A DNA stretch of 55,305 nucleotides from Nitrospirota bacterium (lineage in GTDB: Bacteria; Nitrospirota; Thermodesulfovibrionia; Thermodesulfovibrionales; JdFR-88): the NCBI GenBank assembly GCA_021812785.1, contig JAKAMR010000003.1, positions 1 to 55,305 of the forward strand, given 5' to 3'. Below the pieces are notes generated by a model. It saw only the letters and a list, made by a program, of their open reading frames with translations. It did not search any database and had not been told where the DNA came from. Numbering within the stretch: position 1 is the first letter of the stretch; every line of letters begins with the position of its first letter. Made by a program: the position numbers and the translations under genes. Below, piece after piece: positions 33,229-40,434 of the stretch.

Positions 33229-33450
33229 TTATTTTTGCGTGGTCTGCGTGGGTGTGGTTAGCGTAATGGACTCGTTAGTACAATTGCTTGTTTCCACAGT
33301 GCTGAGCTGTCTTTGTAACTTGACCATGCATTTCTCCACGACAATCCCCCCCCGTCCGTCACTGGAAATATTGGTGACAAAAGGGCCTGCCTCGCTTGCA
33401 CAGCCGGCAATCATAAGCATAAGTAATGCAAGGGCTGCTACTTTTTTCAT
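33229..33450 (-). CDS. Small lipoprotein
   Basis: A 73-residue exported protein with a lipoprotein signal peptide: MKKVAALALLMLMIAGCAS, in which IAGC is the lipobox and the cysteine is residue 17. The mature part has VTNISSDGRGGIVVEKCMVKLQ and a Thr-rich tail. The start ATG at 33450 has AGGAG eight bases upstream; an earlier in-frame start would add a charged stretch ahead of the signal. No family can be assigned. Glycine placement resembles small TRL-like periplasmic proteins, which is a weak suggestion. Confidence 0.72.
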   Translation of the reverse strand: MKKVAALALLMLMIAGCASEAGPFVTNISSDGRGGIVVEKCMVKLQRQLSTVETSNCTNESITLTTPTQTTQK

Positions 33451-33811
33451 TTTTTGACTCCTTTCTTTTTTGTTAAAATAGGCCACGCAATTGCTGTATA
33501 TTAAACAGCTGTCTCTTTTCCGTCAAGCGAAAATGAGGGCCATTTCCACATTTCTTCCGAAAATCCGCACATGGGTTGATCCGAATCTCTGATGCCTTAT
33601 TCTCGAATTCCTCGCCTTCGGACAGGCGTTTATTTGTGCGGTGCTGGACGCAGTTTTGTTCATCGTGAATTCCAGGAAGCTTCCATGTTTTCACCAGAAT
33701 TTATGCGTGCTTGTGGCCTTCGGCTGCGTTTACACATTAACAGTTGCCGACTTCGTTCTCCGGTTCTCGTCTTTGTTGCTTTTGGGCGCCGGGAATGAGC
33801 AGCAGATGCAG

Positions 33812-33837
33812 GTCGGGTTAGCGGAACATAACCCGAC
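33812..33837. repeat. GTCGGGTTA inverted repeat
   Basis: GTCGGGTTA and TAACCCGAC form a 9-bp stem with an 8-base loop. This shape resembles widespread REP-like palindromes. Nearby, GGGACACAT is repeated with an 11-base period (33899-33918). The 820-base gap 33451-34273 otherwise holds no gene I can support apart from the micro-frame at 34066 and looks like decayed accessory sequence. Confidence 0.5.
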
Positions 33838-34065
33838 ACTTCATTTATTGCCGCAAATCGCAAAGGCTATGTTTCAAGCGGAATTTGTTAATAAACAGGG
33901 ACACATTCGGGACACATCCGAATGGCGCTAGTTTAAGCGGCCGCTGCTAAATTAGTATTAAACTGCGCCAGCAGCTTTTTCTTTCTTGGAGTCTGTTAGC
34001 TGAACTGTGCCAATCCAACCGAAATAGCCGATTAGGCTAGAATACAACATTCCCAGGAGGATTGA

Positions 34066-34155
34066 ATGGAAGAGGATTTCAAGAAGTTATTGTCCCCCGA
34101 TTTTGATTTTGAAGCCTTTCAAAATTTCATATATTTTTATCTGTACAAATTTTGA
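34066..34155 (+). CDS. Micro-reading-frame with strong ribosome site
   Basis: A 29-codon frame starts at ATG 34066 with AGGAGG five to six bases upstream and a TAGAAT box near 34037. It encodes an acidic then aromatic peptide (MEEDFKKLLSPDFDFEAFQ... ending in FYLYKF). It may be the start of a gene truncated by insertion or deletion, or a true small peptide. There is no family evidence. Confidence 0.3.
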   Translation: MEEDFKKLLSPDFDFEAFQNFIYFYLYKF

Positions 34156-34241
34156 ACATTTTTGGTTTTTTCAGGATCCCGGAGAACACCCCACATAATG
34201 CCGCTTTACACCAGAATATGCGAGTAAATGAGCTTAAAAAG

Positions 34242-34267
34242 AAGCCGCCATCGGGCGATGGCGGCTT
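34242..34267 (-). terminator. Rho-independent terminator of the transglutaminase-like gene
   Basis: On the minus strand AAGCCGCCATC pairs with GATGGCGGCTT over 11 bp with a 4-base loop, followed by CTTTTTAAG. It starts seven bases after the stop codon of the minus-strand gene at 34274. Confidence 0.9.
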
Positions 34268-34273
34268 TCTCCC

Positions 34274-35323
34274 CTAAAGCTGTTTAAAACTCATCTTGTA
34301 TCCCAGGTCAAACCCGAAGAGGTCCGCGCTCAGAGGCTTGCCGTCCGCCTCGGCGTAGGGATACATGAAGTAATCGAGCCTGCCGCCCTGCTGCCTTGGG
34401 TTCAGAAGCACATCCCTCCCCGTGTAATAGACTATGCGGTTGTCGTCCACCGCGCCAAAAAAGTATTCCACCATCCCTTGCACGTCTTTCAGGTTGTTCG
34501 TCTTTTTCTGGAGCATGGCCTTTCTTACGTCCGCCGGGTCTACAGGCACCCACCCGTAACCGGGGTCGTAAAATTCCGCCCAGCAGTGCTGGTTTTTGGT
34601 CATATCGCCCGTCTTGCCCGCGGGCATCCGGATGCTGAATATCTCCCTTGCGGGCACGCCGGCGCTTCTGGCAAGCGCTACAAAGACGGAAGAAATATCC
34701 GCGCATTTGCCGCCCCTGGTGGTAATAAGCCGCTCCACCTTGCCGTATCCGCAGCCCTTTATCCCTTCATCGCGGTACATATTGGCAACTATCCAATTGT
34801 AAATGGCCCTCGCCTTCCCAACCACGCCGCTTTCATATCTGGTTATCTCCAGGGCAAGCGCCTTGACCTTCCCGCTTGTAGGCCCGAAACTGGTTGCCCT
34901 TAAGTACCGGGCGAACTCCTTTTTTGAAAAAGGCAGTTCCTGCTTCGGGAAATCCTTCATCACAAAATCCCTGCGGCTTACCTTGTAACTGTATGTGAGC
35001 ACCCTTTTCCTGAACTGCCCCTTCCACTCGGCATAGAGGGCGATATTGCCGTGTTCGCCTTCCCTGTAGATGCCCTCCTTCGTGAAGTTGCCGGTTATGT
35101 TTACGTCATATATCCTCTGGTATTTGCCGGAGACGGGATAGGGTATCCAGAGCCTTACGTCTTTTGCCTTCACCGGCGCGTTCATATTGAGCTGCAAAGT
35201 GACCTCGCCCCTTCTATCCTGCGCGTATGCCCGCCTTTCAGTTGAAAATGTAACGGACGCGAAGGCCATGATGAACACTAAAACAAAGCAAGCCGTAAAA
35301 AGAGAGTTCTTGTTTTTCCTCAT
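34274..35323 (-). CDS. Exported transglutaminase-like protein
   Basis: A 349-residue periplasmic protein with signal peptide (residues 1-34, ending RRAYA). An N-terminal beta-rich region with LWIPYPVSGKYQRIYDV is followed by a transglutaminase-like core: GGKCADISSVFVALARSAGVPAR contains the catalytic cysteine, QHCWAEFYDPGYGWVPVDPAD contains the histidine and aspartate. Such proteins act as cysteine proteases or transglutaminases in the envelope. It is monocistronic, with its own terminator at 34242-34267. Confidence is high for the fold, low for substrate. Confidence 0.9.
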   Translation of the reverse strand: MRKNKNSLFTACFVLVFIMAFASVTFSTERRAYAQDRRGEVTLQLNMNAPVKAKDVRLWIPYPVSGKYQRIYDVNITGNFTKEGIYREGEHGNIALYAEWKGQFRKRVLTYSYKVSRRDFVMKDFPKQELPFSKKEFARYLRATSFGPTSGKVKALALEITRYESGVVGKARAIYNWIVANMYRDEGIKGCGYGKVERLITTRGGKCADISSVFVALARSAGVPAREIFSIRMPAGKTGDMTKNQHCWAEFYDPGYGWVPVDPADVRKAMLQKKTNNLKDVQGMVEYFFGAVDDNRIVYYTGRDVLLNPRQQGGRLDYFMYPYAEADGKPLSADLFGFDLGYKMSFKQL

Positions 35324-35494
35324 AAGTTTTTGTTTTTTGCCCCCGAATTTTTTTTAATTGTTAATTTCAAGAAATTTTCAGGCAGTCCTCACCGGACGCC
35401 AAACCAAAAATTGCTCGGGTGTTTTCCGGGGGAAGTTTTAAACGGAGTTTTTGTTTTTTCTTTTTTGCTTTTTGCTGTTTCTTGCGGGGATCTT

Positions 35495-35683
35495 TTACAG
35501 GCTGTTCAAATGGGAGATATATCCCTTGGGATCTTTTTCTTCCTTATTTGAGCTGAGCGTTCCGCAAAAATAAAAAGAAAACCAAAACGGCTTCCGCGCC
35601 GGAAAACAAAAAAACCTCGACCAGGCCCTTTTCCGATGGGCCTCAGCCAAAAGCCGTTTTAAAAAGTCCGGGCACGAAAACAT
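35495..35683 (-). CDS. Possible small basic protein behind a consensus promoter
   Basis: A 62-codon frame starts with ATG 35683, preceded by AAAGGAGGTGA (35704-35694) at a slightly long spacing, and by a perfect sigma-70 promoter at 35722-35750. The product would be basic and aromatic-rich (MFSCPDFLKRLLAEAHRKRAW, with FWFSFYFC later), unlike any family I know, and part of it comes from a T-rich tract. The alternative is a non-coding transcript or a leader. Expression looks likely; coding is uncertain. Confidence 0.35.
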   Translation of the reverse strand: MFSCPDFLKRLLAEAHRKRAWSRFFCFPARKPFWFSFYFCGTLSSNKEEKDPKGYISHLNSL

Positions 35684-35721
35684 TCACGGCCGCTCACCTC
35701 CTTTCAAGATTTATACGTAAG

Positions 35722-35750
35722 ATTATAAAAAGGCGGTTTCCGCCTGTCAA
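35722..35750 (-). promoter_or_regulatory. Perfect-consensus sigma-70 promoter
   Basis: On the minus strand TTGACA (35750-35745), a 17-base spacer and TATAAT (35727-35722) match the sigma-70 consensus exactly. The spacer contains a GGCGG-AAA-CCGCC palindrome that could be an operator. Transcription would run left across 35495-35715. Confidence 0.8.
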
Positions 35751-35884
35751 CCGCGATACCGTTTATTTTTGATTCCCGCGGGGTCCCGCTGCCTTTAACT
35801 TGACATTGGCTTGATTTGTTTTTTGACATTGATTCGGCTAAAACAGCATAATTATAAGTTAGCATTCAAAAGAAAAAACTCAAT

Positions 35885-35903
35885 GGATTTTCAGGGAAAA
35901 TCC
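35885..35903 (+). promoter_or_regulatory. Hairpin in the 5' leader of the DEAD-box gene
   Basis: GGATTTTC-AGG-GAAAATCC forms an 8-bp stem just before the ribosome site AAAGGAG of the helicase gene. Upstream there are two TTGACATTG direct repeats (35820-35852) and a TAATTATAA box, so the leader is about 60-70 bases. A cold- or structure-sensitive leader is possible for this class of gene. Confidence 0.5.
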
Positions 35904-35927
35904 GCATGACCTAAAGGAGACCAGTTA

Positions 35928-37520
35928 GTGTATACCAATTTTCATGACTTTGGCATCTCGGACAAAGTATTGATAGCTCTCTCGGAGATGGGCTTCGAGG
36001 CGCCAACCCCCATACAGATCGCGGCCATACCGCAGGCGCTCAAAGGTAAAGACATCATAGGGCAGGCCCAGACCGGCACGGGAAAGACGGCCGCTTTCGG
36101 CATACCCCTTCTTGAACTAAGGCCGGATGTCTCCCAAAAAAGCAGATACCCCTATGCCCTGGTCCTTACACCCACGCGCGAGCTTGCTGTGCAGGTGTGC
36201 GAGGAGCTTGGCAAGATGGGCGTACGGGCGGGCGTTGCCTGCCTGCCGGTTTATGGGGGGCAGTCCATAGAGCTTCAGATAAGAAACCTTAAAAGAGGGG
36301 TGGACATCGTGGTGGGCACGCCCGGCCGTATCCTGGACCACATACAGAGAAAAACCCTTGTACTGAAGGAGATCAGGACCGTCGTCCTTGACGAGGCCGA
36401 TGAGATGCTCAATATGGGGTTCATAGAGGACATAAAAAAGATACTGTCCGAGACGCCCGATGAGCACCAGACGATGCTTTTTTCAGCGACCATGCCTCGC
36501 GAGATACTTGCGATAGCCAAAAACCACATGAAAAAACCGGTGCACGTGAGCGTGGACGCCGGGCAGATGGTGGTGGCCAAGATAAAGCAGGTCTTTTATG
36601 AGGTGAGGGAAGAGGACAAGATAAAGGCGCTCACCCGCCTTGTGGATGTGGAGGGGCCCGCCCTTACGCTCGTCTTCTGCCACACCAAAAAAGAGGTGGA
36701 TGACGTCTCCGGGAAGCTCCAGCAGATGGGATACCCGGCCGGCGCGCTCCACGGGGATTTTACCCAGAGCCACAGGGACGAGATGATGCGTAAATTCAAA
36801 AGCGGCGATATAGACATCCTGGTGGCCACCGATGTGGCGGCGCGCGGCCTCGACGTGCCAGATGTCTCACACGTCATCAATTTCAGCATCCCCCAGGACC
36901 CGGAGGGATATATACACCGCATAGGCAGGACCGGCAGGGCGGGCAGGCCGGGAATGGCCATTACCCTGGTGACCCCAAGGCAGTACCGCCAGCTGAGGCT
37001 TATAGAGCTATCGGCAAAGACCCGCATCATGAAGGAGAAGCTGCCCACCGGGGCGGAGGTCAAAAAGGCAAGAGAAGACGACCTGGCGGCCGGGCTGGAA
37101 GAGATGATCGGAGAGGGCAAGCACGCGGCCCTTTACCATCTGGCGGACAGTCTCCTTGAGAAATACGCCCCCAGGGACCTGGCGGCGGCGGCCATGTACA
37201 TGATGTTGGGAGATGCCGAGGTAGAGGAGATCGAAGAGGTAAGGACCGGATTTTCCGAGGGCGGCAAGAAAGGTTTTACCCGTCTTTTCATGACCGTCGG
37301 CAGGAAGGACAAGATAAGGGTGGAAGATCTTGTAAGGTCCATCGCCGCGGAGGCGAACATCCCCCCCAGAAATATTGGCAATATAGCCCTTTTTGATACC
37401 TTCAGCTTCGTCGAAGTCCCGTCCGATATGGCCGATCGCGTCATCGGGGCGGTCAACGACAGCATCATTAAAGGCAGAAAAGTAAAAATAGGGCTCGCAA
37501 AAAAAAGGAAACAGGGATAA
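35928..37520 (+). CDS. DEAD-box RNA helicase with DbpA-type RNA-binding domain
   Basis: A 530-residue ATP-dependent RNA helicase, CsdA/DeaD-like, for ribosome assembly or RNA decay. All motifs are present: GFEAPTPIQ (Q motif), AQTGTGKT (I), PTRELA (Ia), TPGR (Ib), DEAD (II), SAT (III), ARGLDVP (V) and HRIGRTGRAG (VI). A linker leads to a C-terminal DbpA RNA-binding domain (FTRLFMTVGRKDKIRVEDLV... IGNIALFDTFSFVEVP). The start is GTG at 35928, with AAAGGAG at 35914-35920 deciding it. A structured leader precedes it. Confidence 0.95.
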   Translation: MYTNFHDFGISDKVLIALSEMGFEAPTPIQIAAIPQALKGKDIIGQAQTGTGKTAAFGIPLLELRPDVSQKSRYPYALVLTPTRELAVQVCEELGKMGVRAGVACLPVYGGQSIELQIRNLKRGVDIVVGTPGRILDHIQRKTLVLKEIRTVVLDEADEMLNMGFIEDIKKILSETPDEHQTMLFSATMPREILAIAKNHMKKPVHVSVDAGQMVVAKIKQVFYEVREEDKIKALTRLVDVEGPALTLVFCHTKKEVDDVSGKLQQMGYPAGALHGDFTQSHRDEMMRKFKSGDIDILVATDVAARGLDVPDVSHVINFSIPQDPEGYIHRIGRTGRAGRPGMAITLVTPRQYRQLRLIELSAKTRIMKEKLPTGAEVKKAREDDLAAGLEEMIGEGKHAALYHLADSLLEKYAPRDLAAAAMYMMLGDAEVEEIEEVRTGFSEGGKKGFTRLFMTVGRKDKIRVEDLVRSIAAEANIPPRNIGNIALFDTFSFVEVPSDMADRVIGAVNDSIIKGRKVKIGLAKKRKQG

Positions 37521-37530
37521 AGGTAAAACA

Positions 37531-37562
37531 TTACGGGCGGCAGACGGCATTCGCGCCCGTAA
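37531..37562. repeat. TTACGGGCG hairpin, possible short relative of the GC-rich repeat
   Basis: TTACGGGCG and CGCCCGTAA form a perfect 9-bp stem; the loop contains GACGGCATTCG, a piece also found at the end of the 16501/23685 repeat family. It lies just after the helicase stop codon. A shortened copy of that repeat is the simplest reading. Confidence 0.5.
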
Positions 37563-37571
37563 CAAAAAAGA

Positions 37572-37628
37572 AAGCCCCGCCCGCCTCGATTCCAGGGGAA
37601 ACCCCACCGGGAAGCGGATGCGGGGCTT
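37572..37628 (-). terminator. Nested multi-stem terminator of the OB-fold gene
   Basis: AAGCCCCGC pairs with GCGGGGCTT; inside it CCGC pairs with GCGG, then TTCC with GGAA, then GGGG-AAA-CCCC. On the minus strand the outer stem is followed by CTTTCTTTTTTG, a good U-tract. It sits 25 bases after the stop of the minus-strand gene at 37653. Confidence 0.8.
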
Positions 37629-37652
37629 GGCTGGCCTTGGTTTCCCCGCTTT

Positions 37653-38132
37653 CTACTTCATTCTCCAGCCCGCCCATTCCGGGATTCCGGCCTTGTTTCT
37701 GAGCACAAGAGTGCCGCCGTCTTTTTTGACCTCCTGGGCTATGATGGCAGGCTTGCCATCAAACGTAAGCCTGGAGCCGGTGACCTGGACACTGTCCCCT
37801 TTTGAGAACTTCATGTCCTGCCTTTCTATGTACCATTCCGGGCCAAGGTGAACGGATATGGTCTCCTTTTCAGTCTTCACCATCAGGTGAATGCCCGAAT
37901 ACATCCCGTGCATGGGGGTGAATTTCTGCACTGATTCGATCGTCCCTTTGACCGTCTCTACCGTTTGAGGATCGTACATCCGCTGGTAAGCCGACCCCGC
38001 CCCCCATCCGCCGCTACCCCTCCATCCGCGCCAGGCCTGGGCAAACGACGCTGAAGCGATCAAAAACACCGGGATGACGATACTGATCCAGACAATTTTT
38101 TTCCCGCTCATGGCTGTTTTCTTCCCGCTCAT
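37653..38132 (-). CDS. Exported OB-fold-like protein
   Basis: A 159-residue protein with a signal peptide (about 1-32, ending FAQA) after a duplicated MSGKK start. The mature part (VETVKGTIESVQKFTPMHGMYSGIHLMVKTEKETISVHLGPEWYIE... VTGSRLTFDGKPAIIAQEVKKDG) looks like a small periplasmic OB-fold domain found in Geobacter-like bacteria, where it is often loosely labelled as a DNA-binding protein. The tandem duplication of about 21 bases at the start gives two possible ATGs; the first (38132) has AAAGGAG eight bases upstream. Function unknown. Confidence 0.75.
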   Translation of the reverse strand: MSGKKTAMSGKKIVWISIVIPVFLIASASFAQAWRGWRGSGGWGAGSAYQRMYDPQTVETVKGTIESVQKFTPMHGMYSGIHLMVKTEKETISVHLGPEWYIERQDMKFSKGDSVQVTGSRLTFDGKPAIIAQEVKKDGGTLVLRNKAGIPEWAGWRMK

Positions 38133-38330
38133 GGCTGTCTCCTTTCAGGGATAATGTGTGTCTGCCGTTTTTTTGGAACACGCCGGGAACATGACGCCGG
38201 GCAAAAAAAATTTAAAAAGGGAAATTCATTCCATTTTGAAATTGTGCATATACACATTTTTTCACAAAATCCATGAAAGTCAAATCAGTTTTTTACTTTT
38301 TGCTTTTTGTTTCTTGGCTCTTCAGGATTT

Positions 38331-38364
38331 CGTGCGGGGGTGGACGACATTCGCTACATCTAAA
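38331..38364 (+). repeat. Partial copy of the GC-rich intergenic repeat
   Basis: CGTGCGGGGGTGGACGACAT and the following TCGCTACATC align with the first 30 bases of the repeat at 16501. The match extends upstream through GCTCTTCAG and a T-rich run, also present before copy 1. Only one end is preserved. It lies just beyond the radical SAM gene 3' end. Confidence 0.6.
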
Positions 38365-38385
38365 AATACGGGGACAAAAGCGCCT

Positions 38386-39507
38386 TCACTCGCAGACCAC
38401 AAACGGCCTGGCCTTTCCCAGCCTTTTGCCTTTCAGGCCCAGCTCTTCAAGATGCCTTATCAGGCCCTCCCTGCGGAGCCTGATTATCCCCGTTACCGTC
38501 TGCGGCCCGAAGCCCGGGACTTTCAGCAGGGACTCCCTGCAGGCGGTGTTTATCCGCACCGGGAAGAACTCCGGGTGCATGGAGGCCCATAGCTCTTTCG
38601 GATCTTTCTCCAGGCTCAGGTTCCCGTCACTAGCCAGCGGGATGTCGGTTTTGCTGAAACCGTACCTGCGCATCAGGAAGTCCACCTGGTACAGCCTGTG
38701 CTCGCGTGCGAACACGTAGTCAGGATCCGGAAGGCGCGTTTGCTCGCCGGGTATGGAAGGGCGGCCAAGACCCTTCTGGTACGCCGAAAAATACACCCGG
38801 TTGAACCTGAGCTTATTGTATATGCCGGACATGTATTCTATGATCTCGGAGTCCGTCTCATCGGATGCGCCCACGATGAACTGCGTGGTGCACTTGACCT
38901 TTTCGGCCCGTCCACCCTGTTGCCTTAACCTGGACATGAACTTCATCGGGCCGATAATGTCCCTCATGTAATCCTTCTGGCCGGAAAGCAGCTCAAAGCG
39001 TTTTTTACCGGGCGTCTCTATGTTCAGCGATACGGCGCTGGCAAGGGCAAAAGAATCTTCGATGGCCGCCTCCGAAGCCCCGGGGATCACCTTAAGGTGT
39101 ATGTAGCCCTTGAACTGGTGCCTTTGCCTGAGAAGCCTCGCAACGGCGTTTATCCTGTCCATCGTGTTGTCCGGGTTGCCGATGACGCCGGAACTCAGAA
39201 ACAGCCCGAACACCTTCCTTCTCCGTACGTAGTCCATGAATACATTGGCCACTTCCTCCGGCTGGAGCGTGCAGCGGGTTATGTCCGTGCCGGAGCGCAG
39301 GGGGCAATAGCCGCAGTCGTTTTTGCAGGTATTGGAAAGAAGCGTCTTAAGAAGGACGGAATAGCCGCCCTGGGGCAGTGCGACCGGATAAAGCCATTTA
39401 CCTTCCTGCCCCCTTCTTCTATGGTCGTCCCTGTTCGTGCCGCACGCGCATGCCAGGTCAAAACGGGAGTCCGCGGACAGGACCCCAAGCTTCTCTATCG
39501 TGTCCAT
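38386..39507 (-). CDS. Radical SAM protein, putative DNA modification/repair type
   Basis: A 373-residue radical SAM enzyme. The cluster motif is TCKNDCGYCPLR (CxxxCxxC), and the C-terminus carries a helix-hairpin-helix (LLKVPGFGPQTVTGIIRLRREG) suited to DNA binding. This combination matches the family annotated as putative DNA modification/repair radical SAM protein (TIGR03916-like). I cannot see its usual partner protein next to it. The ATG at 39507 overlaps the stop of the upstream SIMPL gene (TGATG), so they are coupled. The reading frame extends about 79 codons upstream, but that part overlaps the SIMPL gene in another frame. Confidence 0.87.
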   Translation of the reverse strand: MDTIEKLGVLSADSRFDLACACGTNRDDHRRRGQEGKWLYPVALPQGGYSVLLKTLLSNTCKNDCGYCPLRSGTDITRCTLQPEEVANVFMDYVRRRKVFGLFLSSGVIGNPDNTMDRINAVARLLRQRHQFKGYIHLKVIPGASEAAIEDSFALASAVSLNIETPGKKRFELLSGQKDYMRDIIGPMKFMSRLRQQGGRAEKVKCTTQFIVGASDETDSEIIEYMSGIYNKLRFNRVYFSAYQKGLGRPSIPGEQTRLPDPDYVFAREHRLYQVDFLMRRYGFSKTDIPLASDGNLSLEKDPKELWASMHPEFFPVRINTACRESLLKVPGFGPQTVTGIIRLRREGLIRHLEELGLKGKRLGKARPFVVCE

Positions 39508-40217
39508 CACTCTATACGAAAGACTATGTTCACCGTGGCTTTCAGTTCGATCTGCCCTGCCTCTATCGGGGTCTTTGCAGGCCCCTGGGCTTTTGCGCCC
39601 ATCATGGTGAAGCCGTACCTTGGGACCCTCCCGCAGGTGGGAGAAGCGCTCTTTATTTTTCCCAGTTTCACACCCAGAGAGGAGGCAAGCGCCTGCGCCT
39701 GCTGTTTCGCATTCACCGCGGCCCTGGCTATCAATCCGCCGCAATAGGCAGTTTCTTTCCCCAGCGTAAAATCAATGGATTCCATCCTGTTGGCCCCCGC
39801 GGCGAGCGCCTGGTCTATGATCCGGCCAACCGTGTCCGTCTGGTGCGTTTTAACCAGCACCTGGTTTGTTACCTTGTAGCCGGTAAGGGTGTTCTTCTTC
39901 TGCTTTTCGTTCCATTCATATACGGGGCGGACAGAGTATTTAAGGGTCTTCACATAGTCCCCGGCGCTGCCGTTTATCAGCCCCTCCAGCTTGCCCACCA
40001 ATGCCTCCGCCTTGTTGGCGTTTTCCGTGGCCGCAAGCACCACGGATTTTTCAGTGGTTTCCACCGAAAGCACCAGTCCCGCCGTGTCCGGCTCAAAAAA
40101 ACCCTGCTCTGAAGCGGAGATGGAGATGGCCCCCCCGGCTAGGCCTTCCTGCGCAAAGGCAATGCCGGATATGAGCAGGATACCTATCGTTAAAAATGCC
40201 GCTATGGTTAATTTCAT
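39507..40217 (-). CDS. SIMPL-domain (DUF541) periplasmic protein
   Basis: A 236-residue exported protein with a signal peptide (residues 1-22, ending AFAQ). The SIMPL/DUF541 pattern is clear: ISISASEQGFFEPDTAGLVLSVETTEKS at the start of the domain, LKYSVRPVYEWNEKQKKNTLTGYKVTNQVLVK in the middle, IDQALAAGANRMESIDFTL and a final IELKATVNIVFRIE. Related proteins include E. coli YggE and Brucella BP26, linked to stress resistance. It is coupled to the radical SAM gene through TGATG. Confidence 0.88.
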   Translation of the reverse strand: MKLTIAAFLTIGILLISGIAFAQEGLAGGAISISASEQGFFEPDTAGLVLSVETTEKSVVLAATENANKAEALVGKLEGLINGSAGDYVKTLKYSVRPVYEWNEKQKKNTLTGYKVTNQVLVKTHQTDTVGRIIDQALAAGANRMESIDFTLGKETAYCGGLIARAAVNAKQQAQALASSLGVKLGKIKSASPTCGRVPRYGFTMMGAKAQGPAKTPIEAGQIELKATVNIVFRIE

Positions 40218-40434
40218 TTTTTATGATGCCTCCGGAGGATTTTTTATATCATAGAACAAAAAACCGGAATTGGGAAAGAGAGGCAAAAATCTGAATCATG
40301 CGCCCAATCGCCCGCCTGAGCTAACTTCCGCCCGGATCACTTCCGATTGCCTGTCTGAATACTTCCCGATCGGATGTATAATTCAGACATATAAGCCGAA
40401 GGTCTTAATCATGCTGATAGGCGAAGGCTGAAAA

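Noticed and set aside
33812..33837. Integron attC site
   Set aside because: The inverted repeat lacks the conserved core sites RYYYAAC and GTTRRRY in the right arrangement, and no integrase is present.
33592..33931. Plus-strand reading frames in the gap after the lipoprotein gene
   Set aside because: They overlap each other in different frames, lack ribosome sites, and contain the hairpin and short direct repeats; the region looks non-coding.
35495..35720. SRP RNA, 6S RNA or tmRNA behind the strong promoter
   Set aside because: None of the conserved motifs, such as the SRP GGAAGG-type apical loop or the tmRNA tRNA-like ends, can be found.
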